From: DATESN01 sp035270785
Lineage (GTDB): Bacteria; Bacillota; Clostridia; Lachnospirales; Lachnospiraceae
Direction: 5' to 3'
DNA: 64,000 nucleotides
Assembly: GCA_035270785.1 (NCBI GenBank)
Contig: DATESN010000072.1
Coordinates: 1-64,000, forward strand
Shown here: positions 44,300 through 52,803 of the stretch, piece after piece
Layout of the letters: each line of letters starts with the position of its first letter
How positions within the stretch are numbered: the stretch's first letter is position 1
The notes under the pieces: generated by a model
Databases searched by the model: none
What the model was told of the DNA's origin: nothing
What the model saw: only the letters and a program-made list of their open reading frames with translations
Made by a program: the position numbers and the translations under genes

Positions 44300-45181
44300 T
44301 TAACCTTTTACAGAACCGATGGAAATACCTGCAACAAATGATTTCTGAAAGAAAGGATATGCTATCAGAATAGGAATGATTGCAATAACAGCCAAAGCCA
44401 TACGAATACTTATGCTTGGGAGCTGTGCTGTATTTATTCCAGGAGTTGTATGGGTTTGCAGGAAAGCAATATTACTAATCACAGAGTTTAGATAATTCTG
44501 AATGCCGAATAATCCTCTTTTTGTTTGTATAAAATAAACACCGTTGGTCCAGTTATTCCAATATGCGATGGCGGACATTAAGGAAATTGTACCAATAATT
44601 GGTTTTGACATAGGAATTACAATTTTCCATAAGTTTTGGAATTCATTTGCACCATCAATCATGGAGGCTTCTAACACTTCCATTGGTACGTTTGTCATGA
44701 TATAAGTGCGAACCATGATAACGAAGAAAGCGTTCATTAACAGATATGGTACAATCATGGCTGCGAGGGTATCTGTGATATGAAATATATTGGAATAAAT
44801 TAAATAGGTAGGGACGAATCCACCACTGAATAACATTGTAAAGAATATGAAAAAGGAAATAAAACTTCTACCAGGAAGATCTTTTCTTGAGAGTGGATAA
44901 GCAAATAATAAGGTCATGGTTACATTGATAGAAGTACCAATAATAGTGATAACAAAGCTCATAAAATAGGCCCGTAAGATATCAGCCCTGATACCCCAGA
45001 TATACGTGTAGGCAGCAGTAGAAAAGCCACGAGGAATAAAGGAATATCCAGATTGTGCTAGAGCAGTTTCTGAACTAAAGGAGCTGGAAATCAAAATTAT
45101 AAATGGAAGAATACAGCTTAGTGTCAAAAGAATCATAATTAGATTCATAACAGAGCGAAATGTTTTGTTTTGATAAATCAT
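44300..45181 (-). CDS. carbohydrate ABC transporter permease (YtcP/MalG-like)
   Basis: A 293-residue permease with six membrane helices and the EAA-type cytoplasmic loop (EVLEASMIDGANEFQNLWKIVIPMSKPI) that contacts the ATPase. It belongs to the YtcP/AraQ group that pairs with LplB-type permeases for oligosaccharides and decorated sugars. The start at ATG 45181 follows CGGAGG. It lies 23 bases downstream of the partner permease. No ATPase gene is in the locus, so a shared MsmK/UgpC-type ATPase elsewhere is expected. Confidence 0.9.
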   Translation of the reverse strand: MIYQNKTFRSVMNLIMILLTLSCILPFIILISSSFSSETALAQSGYSFIPRGFSTAAYTYIWGIRADILRAYFMSFVITIIGTSINVTMTLLFAYPLSRKDLPGRSFISFFIFFTMLFSGGFVPTYLIYSNIFHITDTLAAMIVPYLLMNAFFVIMVRTYIMTNVPMEVLEASMIDGANEFQNLWKIVIPMSKPIIGTISLMSAIAYWNNWTNGVYFIQTKRGLFGIQNYLNSVISNIAFLQTHTTPGINTAQLPSISIRMALAVIAIIPILIAYPFFQKSFVAGISIGSVKG

Positions 45182-45204
45182 AATAATTACCTCCGAATTT
45201 TATG

Positions 45205-46131
45205 TTAGAACAGGGAACTGTCCTTGTCGATTTTGGAAACAAAGAAGTTAGCAGCAAAGATACAGATGAATCCAAGGATTGACTGTAAAAATCCAGCAGC
45301 AGTAGAACGACCGATATCATTTAACTCGATTAATCCACGATACACATAGGTATCAATGGTCTGCGTTGTGGAGTATAGAAGACCACTGTTCATAGGTATC
45401 TGATAAAACAGACCGAAATCAGAATAGCAGATACGTCCAATAGATAATAAAACTAAGGTAATAATAGTGGTTTTAAGGGCTGGAAAAGTAATAAATCTAA
45501 TTTGATCCCAGATTCCGGCTCCATCAACAACAGCGGCTTCATAGAACGATTTATCAATACCAATTAACGTGGAGTAATAAATTATGGAACTATATCCAAA
45601 GGACATCCAAAGATATACAATGACTAAGATGAAAGGCCAGTATTTTGCTTCGTTATACCAGCTAATACTGTCCATACCAAACATGGGTAGAACTGATGTA
45701 TTTAGCAAACCATTACTACCACTTAAAAATGCATATACAATGTAACTAACTATGATAGTTGAAAGTAAAAAAGGAATTAATATAATGACCTGACCGAATC
45801 GCTTGAAGAATTTTTGGTGAATACAGTCAAGCGCAATTGCAGTAAAAATGCCCATTAAGTTTCCCAAAAAAATAAATGCCAAGTTGTACAGAATGGTATT
45901 TCTGAAAAACAAGAATGCATCATTGGTACTGAATAAATAAGTAAAATTAGAAAAACCGGTCCATGGACTTTTTAAGATACCAACAGAATAATTGATTTTT
46001 TTAAAAGCAAGGGCAAGTCCAGCCATTGGTAAATAATTATTAACAATTAAATAAATAGTACCGGGGATAAGCATTAGATATAATGGCAGATAACGCTTCA
46101 TTCTTTGCCAATTTGTTTTCTTCTTCATCAT
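45205..46131 (-). CDS. carbohydrate ABC transporter permease (LplB-like)
   Basis: A 308-residue permease with six helices and the EAA loop (FYEAAVVDGAGIWDQIRFITFPALK). The N-terminal NWQRMKRYLPLYLMLIPGTIY is typical of the LplB/YteP group, importers of complex glycan fragments. It starts at ATG 46131 behind AAGGAGA and is the first gene of the minus-strand operon. It is divergent from the binding-protein gene across 493 bases. Confidence 0.9.
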   Translation of the reverse strand: MMKKKTNWQRMKRYLPLYLMLIPGTIYLIVNNYLPMAGLALAFKKINYSVGILKSPWTGFSNFTYLFSTNDAFLFFRNTILYNLAFIFLGNLMGIFTAIALDCIHQKFFKRFGQVIILIPFLLSTIIVSYIVYAFLSGSNGLLNTSVLPMFGMDSISWYNEAKYWPFILVIVYLWMSFGYSSIIYYSTLIGIDKSFYEAAVVDGAGIWDQIRFITFPALKTTIITLVLLSIGRICYSDFGLFYQIPMNSGLLYSTTQTIDTYVYRGLIELNDIGRSTAAGFLQSILGFICIFAANFFVSKIDKDSSLF

Positions 46132-46624
46132 TAACTCTCCTTTTTCTAATAAACAAAAACCTTTAATTTATTTCATAACTCAATCTATCATCAATGTGCA
46201 CAAACAAACTATCATTTTTCTGACATAAACTGTCGAATTTCTAATTTGTGGGAGTAGTTATTAGAAAAAAGTTATTTATATACAATAAGAATGTACTTTA
46301 GTTAAATAAAATAGTCAATGCGATGAATACTAAGATGGAAATGTTGTATCACACAACACTTCTTGGAGAATTGCACAATAAAGGTTTAATAAATAAACAA
46401 ATAATAGTCAAAATGGAACTACTAATAGAAGTATTTCGTTACCACGTTGTAATTATGCATCCTTTTATATTGATAAAGGTTAGAAAATTGATGATTTGTG
46501 ACAGAAAAATGATAGTGAGGATGAAGACGGATTTGATATGATGAATTTGCAAACAAGAAATGATTTAGGGAAGAAGTTCCCAACACAGATGCGAAACATT
46601 TGTGTAAAAAAAAAGGAGGATATT
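46132..46624. promoter_or_regulatory. 493-base divergent control region between the permease and binding-protein genes
   Basis: No convincing gene is present; a 72-codon frame at 46323-46541 has no ribosome site and an unlikely composition. Visible elements are an 8-bp palindrome TGTGCACA near 46195, a GACA-N5-TGTC repeat at 46222-46234, and a weak plus-strand TTATTA-17-TACAAT (46258-46286). The AAACGTTT palindrome of the first operon is absent. The length suits binding of the AraC-type response regulator, which is inference. The SBP ribosome site AAGGAGG is at the right end. Confidence 0.5.
46290..46318 (-). promoter_or_regulatory. candidate promoter of the permease-phosphorylase-esterase operon
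   Basis: On the minus strand TTGACT (46318-46313), 17 bases, TACATT (46295-46290), giving a leader of about 150 bases before the permease gene. The -35 is good and the -10 partial, as expected of an activator-dependent promoter. Confidence 0.45.
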
Positions 46625-48157
46625 ATGAAAAAGAAAGTTATTTCCCTACTACTAACAGCCGCCATGTCGGTATCTTTGTTAGCGGGATGTGGAAGCAATA
46701 CACCTAAGACTACAGAAGGTGATAAGACTGTTGCAGAAACAGATAAAGGTGATACTACAACAGAGGAGTATCCAGTAATCAGAGTTCCTTATGCTGTTAT
46801 ATTTGATTCCTTTGACGCAGATGCAATTCAGGATGCATTAAATGTAATTTTGAGAGAAAAGGCAGGAGCAGAAGTTGAATTTGTAGGTATAGAATTCGGC
46901 AACTGGTCTACGCAACTTAATCTTATGCTCACAGGTGGCGAGAATTCATTAGATTTATTTAGCTCCTTCTGGTACACATCCGTAAATAATCTTGCATCGA
47001 ATGGACAAGCAATAGCACTTGATGATTTACTTGCATCTGACGGACAGGGAATTTTAGACTTGTATAATGGAATGGAAGATTATCTAAATTGTGGAAATAT
47101 AAAAGGTCAAGTTTATGGCATTCCTTCTATCTATGCATGGAGTTCAGAAAACCTATATCTTGCACGTACCGAAGATGCTGAAGCAGCTAGTATTGATTGG
47201 AATCAGGTGCATGATCTTGATGGAGTTACAGAGGCTATGAAAGCCATGAAAGAAGTAAATCCAGATAAATACTATATTCCGGGATCCACAGATCCTTATT
47301 GGATTCCAAAGAGCATTGATTACTTAGGTGATACTAATTACCTTGGAGTACTTGCAGATCCAATTAACAGTACAACAATTGAAAACTATTATGAATCTGA
47401 TTACTTCCTTGACTTAGTAGATCATATTAAAGAATGGAAAAAGAATGATTTATTCAGTCCAGATCCACTAAGTAATAATCAGCCTACTTTAATGAGCATC
47501 AATCTTGGAATTGCTAATGGAACACCAGGATATTCATGGGATGCAAAAACATCAATTAAAAGTACATCTGCACAAAATGGGATTGATCTTTCTGGTGCCG
47601 CTGTTACGAAACCTCTTGCAACAACAGGTGATGTAACTACGTATATGTGGCACATAAGCCCATTCTGTAAAAATCCAGATGCAGCAATGAGAGTTTTAAA
47701 TGTTTTGTTTACTGATCCAGAAGCAGCGGAACTTGTAGCAAATGGTCTTGAAGGTCTTGAATATACAGTTGATGAAAATGGACAAATGAATTATCCAGAG
47801 GGTAAGACTATGGCAGATATTGGTTGGGCAGCAGCTAGTATGGCTTATTGGCCAAATGTAACTCTTTGTAAAACATGGAGCTTTGAACCAGAAGATATTT
47901 ATGAGCAAATGATTCAAAAAAATAAAACTGCGGGAAAATCTCTTGCCCTTGGTTTCCAGTTCGATTCTTCATCAGTAACAGATCAAATAACAGCTTGTGC
48001 CAATGTAGTTGCTCAATACTATATGCCAATTATGTATGGTGAAATAAAAATTGATCCTTCATTAGTGGAATTTAATAAACAGCTTTATGCTGCTGGTCTT
48101 CAAGATATTATTGATGCGAAGCAGGAACAGTTAGACACATGGCTTGCAGCTAGATAG
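46625..48157 (+). CDS. extracellular solute-binding lipoprotein for the sugar ABC importer
   Basis: A 510-residue lipoprotein: basic start MKKK, hydrophobic core, lipobox LLAGC with Cys ~22, then a Thr/Glu/Asp-rich linker and a large two-lobed binding domain. It belongs to the ~500-residue group of binding proteins that work with LplB/YtcP permeases. It is the only exported protein of the locus, so it defines what enters the cell. I start at ATG 46625 after AAAAAGGAGG; upstream in-frame starts would place about 29 extra residues before the signal peptide. A long hairpin follows, probably protecting its mRNA. Confidence 0.9.
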   Translation: MKKKVISLLLTAAMSVSLLAGCGSNTPKTTEGDKTVAETDKGDTTTEEYPVIRVPYAVIFDSFDADAIQDALNVILREKAGAEVEFVGIEFGNWSTQLNLMLTGGENSLDLFSSFWYTSVNNLASNGQAIALDDLLASDGQGILDLYNGMEDYLNCGNIKGQVYGIPSIYAWSSENLYLARTEDAEAASIDWNQVHDLDGVTEAMKAMKEVNPDKYYIPGSTDPYWIPKSIDYLGDTNYLGVLADPINSTTIENYYESDYFLDLVDHIKEWKKNDLFSPDPLSNNQPTLMSINLGIANGTPGYSWDAKTSIKSTSAQNGIDLSGAAVTKPLATTGDVTTYMWHISPFCKNPDAAMRVLNVLFTDPEAAELVANGLEGLEYTVDENGQMNYPEGKTMADIGWAAASMAYWPNVTLCKTWSFEPEDIYEQMIQKNKTAGKSLALGFQFDSSSVTDQITACANVVAQYYMPIMYGEIKIDPSLVEFNKQLYAAGLQDIIDAKQEQLDTWLAAR

Positions 48158-48178
48158 TCTTAAAAATAAAAACTTCAG

Positions 48179-48214
48179 TATATAGGGAGGAATTTACAGA
48201 TTCTTCCCTATATA
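48179..48214 (+). promoter_or_regulatory. hairpin between binding-protein and MFS genes
   Basis: TATATAGGGAGGAAT (48179-48193) pairs with 48200-48214 over 15 bp (one G-T) around a 6-base loop. No T-run follows. Such hairpins after binding-protein genes usually stabilise the upstream mRNA and reduce expression of downstream genes. Confidence 0.6.
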
Positions 48215-48231
48215 TGATAAGGAATGAAATC

Positions 48232-49449
48232 ATGAATAATAATACAATTATGGAGCCAACAAAGCTCTGGAATAAATTTTATATATTGGTACTGCTGGTG
48301 AATGCGTTGAATGCATTCTCTTTTTATATGGTAGTAACCATTTTGTCAAAATACCTGGTAGAGATCGGAATTACCATTACATTAGCAGGAGTTATAGTGG
48401 GATTGTTTTCAATTACATCCTTATGCTTTAGACCATTTAGCGGATTGCTTTCAGACAGATTAAATAATATAACACTTTTAAAATGGAGCAATGTATTTAT
48501 GGGACTTGGACTCCTTGGTTTTGCATTTACTACCAATATTTCTCTCATTGTCTTCTTTCGAGTTTTAAATGGCATTGGTTTTGCTTTGGGAGGAACCTGC
48601 CAGATTGTTCTAGCTACAAAATATATTCCGAAAGCTAGGATGGGAGAAGGAATTGGATATCTTGGACTAGGAATGGTTATTAGTTCAGCTGTGGCACCTG
48701 GAATTGGACTTCCTATTGCGGAGAATTTTGGTATGAAATCCACTTTTTTGGTTTCGGCTTCATTGACGGTGGTAGCATTTTTGATTCTATGTTTATTTCA
48801 TGAGCCAAAGAAAGAACAAAAAGCGTTTAAAATGAAAATATCCTTTAGCGATATTATTGCAATAAAAGCGTTACCATTTACGATTGTTGCAGGTTCTTAC
48901 TCTTTTATCAATGGCATAATTGCTTCTTACCTTGTGCTTTATGCGGATGAGATTGGAATCACCGGAATTAGTATTTATTTTACGGTTTGTGCAGTTGTAT
49001 TGTTTACAATTAGACCACTATCTGGAAAGCTGATGGATAAAAAAGGAATCAGAGTAACTGTCCTTCCGGGATTACTACTTACAGCAACCTCCATGTTTAT
49101 ATTAGGTAGAAGTACATCTCTTCTTATGATATTGATTACTGGAGCAATAAGATCTCTTGGTCAGGGGGCCGCTCAGCCATCGTTACAGGCGGGATGTATC
49201 AAAAGAGTAGGACTGGAAAAAAGTGGCGTTGCTACAAGTACTTATTATTTAGGTGGAGATGTTTTTCAGGGAATTGGTCCAATGTTAGGAGGATTAATCA
49301 TTGGAGGTATTACCGGTGTAGCCAGCTTCCGTACCTTGTTTGATTTAGGTGGAATATTAATGATTTTTGCTTTGCTTTATTTTTTCTATGTTACAAGAAA
49401 GGGGAAAATAGAAAACAGGAGGGTAAATAATGGGATTATTGAGATTTAG
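48232..49449 (+). CDS. major facilitator superfamily transporter
   Basis: A 405-residue protein with twelve predicted membrane helices. The MFS loop 2-3 motif appears as RPFSGLLSDRLNN, with a similar RPLSGKLMDKKGIR in the second half. It starts near ATG 48232, nine bases after AAGGA; ATG 48214 and 48250 are alternatives. The gene lies between the binding protein and esterases and overlaps the next gene by 20 bases. It may export released acids or aglycones or import a related sugar; the sequence does not say which. Confidence 0.85.
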   Translation: MNNNTIMEPTKLWNKFYILVLLVNALNAFSFYMVVTILSKYLVEIGITITLAGVIVGLFSITSLCFRPFSGLLSDRLNNITLLKWSNVFMGLGLLGFAFTTNISLIVFFRVLNGIGFALGGTCQIVLATKYIPKARMGEGIGYLGLGMVISSAVAPGIGLPIAENFGMKSTFLVSASLTVVAFLILCLFHEPKKEQKAFKMKISFSDIIAIKALPFTIVAGSYSFINGIIASYLVLYADEIGITGISIYFTVCAVVLFTIRPLSGKLMDKKGIRVTVLPGLLLTATSMFILGRSTSLLMILITGAIRSLGQGAAQPSLQAGCIKRVGLEKSGVATSTYYLGGDVFQGIGPMLGGLIIGGITGVASFRTLFDLGGILMIFALLYFFYVTRKGKIENRRVNNGIIEI

Positions 49450-50287
49450 TTTTAAATCACAAGCATTAAGTCTTTACACTAATATTACAGTGACTCTTCC
49501 TACCGAAAATATGACTTATTATTCTCTGACAGAACAAAAAAGAGAAGAAGGCATAGCGACTAGAAGAGAATGGGAATATTGTGAAGGAATGAAGCTTCAG
49601 ACAATATATGTATTGCATGGGGGTGGGGATGATGATACCTGCGTGGTACGTAATACTAATATAGAAAGATATGCGAAAGAGAATTGTGTCATGACAGTAA
49701 CAGCACAGGTTAATGACAGCTTTTATATGGATACACAGTATGGTTACAACTATTTTACTTTTATGACAGAAGAACTTCCAAAGGTAATTCAAACGATGTT
49801 TCCTTCTTCACCCAAAAGAGAGGACAACTTTGTGGCAGGAGTTGCTATGGGAGGAAACGGTGCACTTGCACTTGCTTTAAAACGCCCAGATCTTTATGAG
49901 GCATGTGTAGATCTGTCAGGTGGAATTGGATGTAGCGTAGATACAGATGCATTTATAGAGGAAGTTCGCACATTAAAGCTAAAAAGGTTACAGACGACAT
50001 TTGGAGATCCAGATAAGATTCGTGATGGTCCGTATGACTTGGGAGGCTATGCAAGAAGACATCTCGAAAAGGGAGAACCTATACCCAAAATATTTATTGC
50101 TGTTGGAGAAAATGATTTTATCAGGGATGTTGTTCGTAAAGACAAAGACGCATTAAAGAAACTAGGTGTTGAATGCTACTATGAAGAGGTGCCTGATTAT
50201 GACCATGACTGGAATTTTTGGGATATTTATTTGGGTAAGGCACTGAAAGAATGGCTTCCACTGAAAAGATTCCCGATATACAAATAA
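49430..50287 (+). CDS. CE1/esterase-D-like protein with Ser-to-Ala nucleophile change (pseudoenzyme)
   Basis: A 285-residue alpha/beta-hydrolase-fold protein related to the esterases at 33.1 and 41.9 kb. The elbow reads GVAMGGNG, with alanine (GCT, ~139) in place of the nucleophile serine, while the Asp (~229, GENDF) and His (~259, YDHDWNFWD) are kept. Hydrolysis by the usual mechanism is therefore unlikely. One base (G for T) separates it from a serine codon. It overlaps the MFS gene by 20 bases behind AGGAGG and precedes the fourth long esterase. No signal peptide. Confidence 0.82.
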   Translation: MGLLRFSFKSQALSLYTNITVTLPTENMTYYSLTEQKREEGIATRREWEYCEGMKLQTIYVLHGGGDDDTCVVRNTNIERYAKENCVMTVTAQVNDSFYMDTQYGYNYFTFMTEELPKVIQTMFPSSPKREDNFVAGVAMGGNGALALALKRPDLYEACVDLSGGIGCSVDTDAFIEEVRTLKLKRLQTTFGDPDKIRDGPYDLGGYARRHLEKGEPIPKIFIAVGENDFIRDVVRKDKDALKKLGVECYYEEVPDYDHDWNFWDIYLGKALKEWLPLKRFPIYK

Positions 50288-50309
50288 ATGTAGGGATGGT
50301 GAATATAGA

Positions 50310-51797
50310 ATGAAAGCAAAAATTAGATTAATACCGGGGATGCCAGATGATGAAAACAGAGACTATTTGCCAGAAAAGCTTCAACAAAATGAATGGGTAG
50401 TCAATGAAAATGGAAATAACTCTCATGTGTTTCCAAAACGTCTAAAGAAATATAAAGAATGTCTTGTTGGTGAAATAGAAGATACTTGGTATGAATATAT
50501 TCCAGAATCCTATGATTCTGAAAAAAAGACACCACTTGTTTTATCGATGCATGGAGGTTTAATGACAGGATGGGGGCAGGCGATTTATACTTCGTGGACA
50601 TTGGTGGCAGATCGAGAAGGATTTATTGTTGTTTTTCCAAATGCAGGGAAAGATAGAATCTGGATGATGGAATGTGATTGGGAAAAAGTGAAAGAGACTT
50701 CAGATAATATGCCATCTGACGTTCCATTACTTCATAAACCAGAAGAACACGTAAAGGATTATCATGATGTAAAAATGACGGTAGCGCTGATTGAACGCAT
50801 GAAAGAAAAATATAATATTGATTATGGTAGAATTTATATGCAGGGGATGTCCATGGGGAATGCAATGACATGCCAATTTGCAAGATATATGGGTCATATT
50901 CTTGCTGGAGCAGCAGGATCAGGCTGCCCTACCAATACAAAATTACTTTTTGATGAGAATGAAACAATAATCAATCTGGGGGGCCCTTTAGATATTTGGC
51001 AGTCTAGACTTGAATTGGATCAGGTTCCACCCCATTATAAAGAAAAAGATAGAATTACCATTCTTAAAAATTGCAAATATTGGAACCAAATAAACAACAG
51101 CACAGCACTTCCTAAAATAAGGATAAGGGGAGACTATAACTTTGCTTTCTTTGATGGTGATAAAGGAAATACGGTATTAATGGATGTGAAGAATAGGGAT
51201 CATGGCCAGACTATAGATGATGCTGAATACGTCTGGGATTATCTTTTTTCAGGCTGTTATAAGGATGAAAAAGGACTATTAAGACATACAACTCCTGATA
51301 GAGAAAGAAAGGGTGATGATTTCAACATCGCCATTATGGAAGGATGTAAAAAGGTTTGGGTCAATAATCTTGTAATTGAAATGGAAGCACCTGCATTTCA
51401 ATGGAAGAAGTTAAAGTATCATGGGTTACATGGAGAAGCCATAGTCAGAGGAGAATATCTGTATGTACCAGTGAGCTTTTTAGCAAAGGTATTTTTGATA
51501 GATATTCAAAACACAGAGAATGGATTCATATCAGATTTTATTTTAGCAGATGGAACGGAGATACAATTTGCCAAGGGAAATATTAGTTGTGTTGTTAATA
51601 ATAGGATAGAATCCATGAGCTGTGAAGCTGTAGAAAGGGATCATGTTCTTTATGTGCCACTAGAATGGTTTGTAAAAAGATTTTACCAGATGCAAACATC
51701 TTCTTGTGAAGGAGTTCTTTATGTTACAGATCATGATGCCTCTATTTCAAAATATATGGCATATCTATTAATGGATATTCTCCAAGAAAGATTTTAA
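50310..51797 (+). CDS. esterase with C-terminal copper-amine-oxidase-N domain (paralogue 4)
   Basis: A 495-residue homologue of the tandem trio at 33.9-38.5 kb, found 12 kb away on the same strand. It has the same N-terminal block (IPGMPDDENRDYLPE; VNENGNNS), SMHGGLMTGWGQA, elbow GMSMG (Ser ~181), His ~298 in NRDHGQ and the stalk-like C-terminal domain (YVPVSFLAKVF; YVPLEWFVKRF). It is the most divergent of the four in the C-terminal half. No signal peptide. Its distance from the trio and shared architecture suggest an older duplication. Confidence 0.84.
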   Translation: MKAKIRLIPGMPDDENRDYLPEKLQQNEWVVNENGNNSHVFPKRLKKYKECLVGEIEDTWYEYIPESYDSEKKTPLVLSMHGGLMTGWGQAIYTSWTLVADREGFIVVFPNAGKDRIWMMECDWEKVKETSDNMPSDVPLLHKPEEHVKDYHDVKMTVALIERMKEKYNIDYGRIYMQGMSMGNAMTCQFARYMGHILAGAAGSGCPTNTKLLFDENETIINLGGPLDIWQSRLELDQVPPHYKEKDRITILKNCKYWNQINNSTALPKIRIRGDYNFAFFDGDKGNTVLMDVKNRDHGQTIDDAEYVWDYLFSGCYKDEKGLLRHTTPDRERKGDDFNIAIMEGCKKVWVNNLVIEMEAPAFQWKKLKYHGLHGEAIVRGEYLYVPVSFLAKVFLIDIQNTENGFISDFILADGTEIQFAKGNISCVVNNRIESMSCEAVERDHVLYVPLEWFVKRFYQMQTSSCEGVLYVTDHDASISKYMAYLLMDILQERF

Positions 51798-51856
51798 CAC
51801 TTAAAAAGTTAGTATGGCTAGTAATGATGTATTACAGCAAAGATAGGGAGAAAAAT

Positions 51857-52738
51857 ATGAGTTTACAAGTAAACGACAGATTGTTTTGGCCTGGTGGAAA
51901 GAAAAAATCACTAACATTAAGCTATGATGATGGAATAGAGCAAGATAGAAGGTTGATAAGTCTATTGGATCAGCATCGTGTTAAATGTACATTTAATTTA
52001 AATTCAGGTTTGTTAGGCGTCACAGGGACAGTGGCAGCTGGAAAAAAGGAAGTGTCTCATAATAAAATTGGAGAATTACAGATTGCAACACTTTATAAAG
52101 GACATGAAATTGCAGCACATGGACAATATCATGAATCAATGTTTGGCATGGATACGGCAAGATGCGTAGAAGAAATTTTATCTTGCAGAAAAGGGCTGGA
52201 GAAGATTACAGGGAAGCCATTAACTGGTTATGCTTATTCCTTTGGAGTTTGTGATCATACTATTATATCAGCAATGAAGACTTGCGGAATTTCTTATGCA
52301 CGTACGATAGAAGCAACACATAAATTTGAAATTCCGTTAGATTTTTTAAGATGGGATCCAACATGCCATCATGATGATAAAAACATTATGAAGCTAGCAG
52401 ATGAATTTTTATCAGATGAATTTAGCTTTTCCTTATACAGTCCTGCAAAATTGTTCTATGTATGGGGTCATAGCTATGAATTTGATCAAAATGAAAACTG
52501 GGGGCATATGGAAGCTTTTATTAGCAAAGTATCTGGAAAAGAAAATGTATGGTATGCAACGAATGGAGAAATATACGAATATGTAAAAGCGTATCAAAGA
52601 CTACTATTTTCAGTTGATAGCTCAAAAGTATATAATCCCACATGCACATCGGTATGGCTTGGAGGTATTTTTACCAATGACAGTGTAGAAGTAAAGCCAG
52701 GTTGTGTAACAGAACTCATTCCACCAATTAAGTTGTAA
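51857..52738 (+). CDS. polysaccharide-deacetylase (NodB/CE4) family protein
   Basis: A 293-residue protein with the CE4 metal and base motifs: LSYDDG (Asp ~24-25, matching TFDDG) and AAHGQYH (His ~88 and ~92). CE4 enzymes remove N- or O-acetyl groups from glycans with a divalent metal. Most are secreted; this one has no signal peptide, so it would act on an imported substrate. The start at ATG 51857 follows AGGGAG; a longer frame from 51824 lacks a ribosome site. It follows paralogue 4. Confidence 0.83.
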   Translation: MSLQVNDRLFWPGGKKKSLTLSYDDGIEQDRRLISLLDQHRVKCTFNLNSGLLGVTGTVAAGKKEVSHNKIGELQIATLYKGHEIAAHGQYHESMFGMDTARCVEEILSCRKGLEKITGKPLTGYAYSFGVCDHTIISAMKTCGISYARTIEATHKFEIPLDFLRWDPTCHHDDKNIMKLADEFLSDEFSFSLYSPAKLFYVWGHSYEFDQNENWGHMEAFISKVSGKENVWYATNGEIYEYVKAYQRLLFSVDSSKVYNPTCTSVWLGGIFTNDSVEVKPGCVTELIPPIKL

Positions 52739-52803
52739 AGATGGAAAGATGGAAATAAGTTAACAAGGAAATAAAATATACATTAAAGAAGGAGCTAGAA
52801 CAA

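Noticed and set aside
46323..46541. 72-codon plus-strand frame in the importer control region
   Set aside because: No ribosome site, Met/Ile/Lys-rich low-complexity product and no recognisable family; a chance frame in AT-rich control DNA.
48324..48743. 139-codon minus-strand frame inside the MFS gene
   Set aside because: Antisense shadow of membrane-protein coding sequence; Pro/Thr/Ile-rich and unrecognisable.
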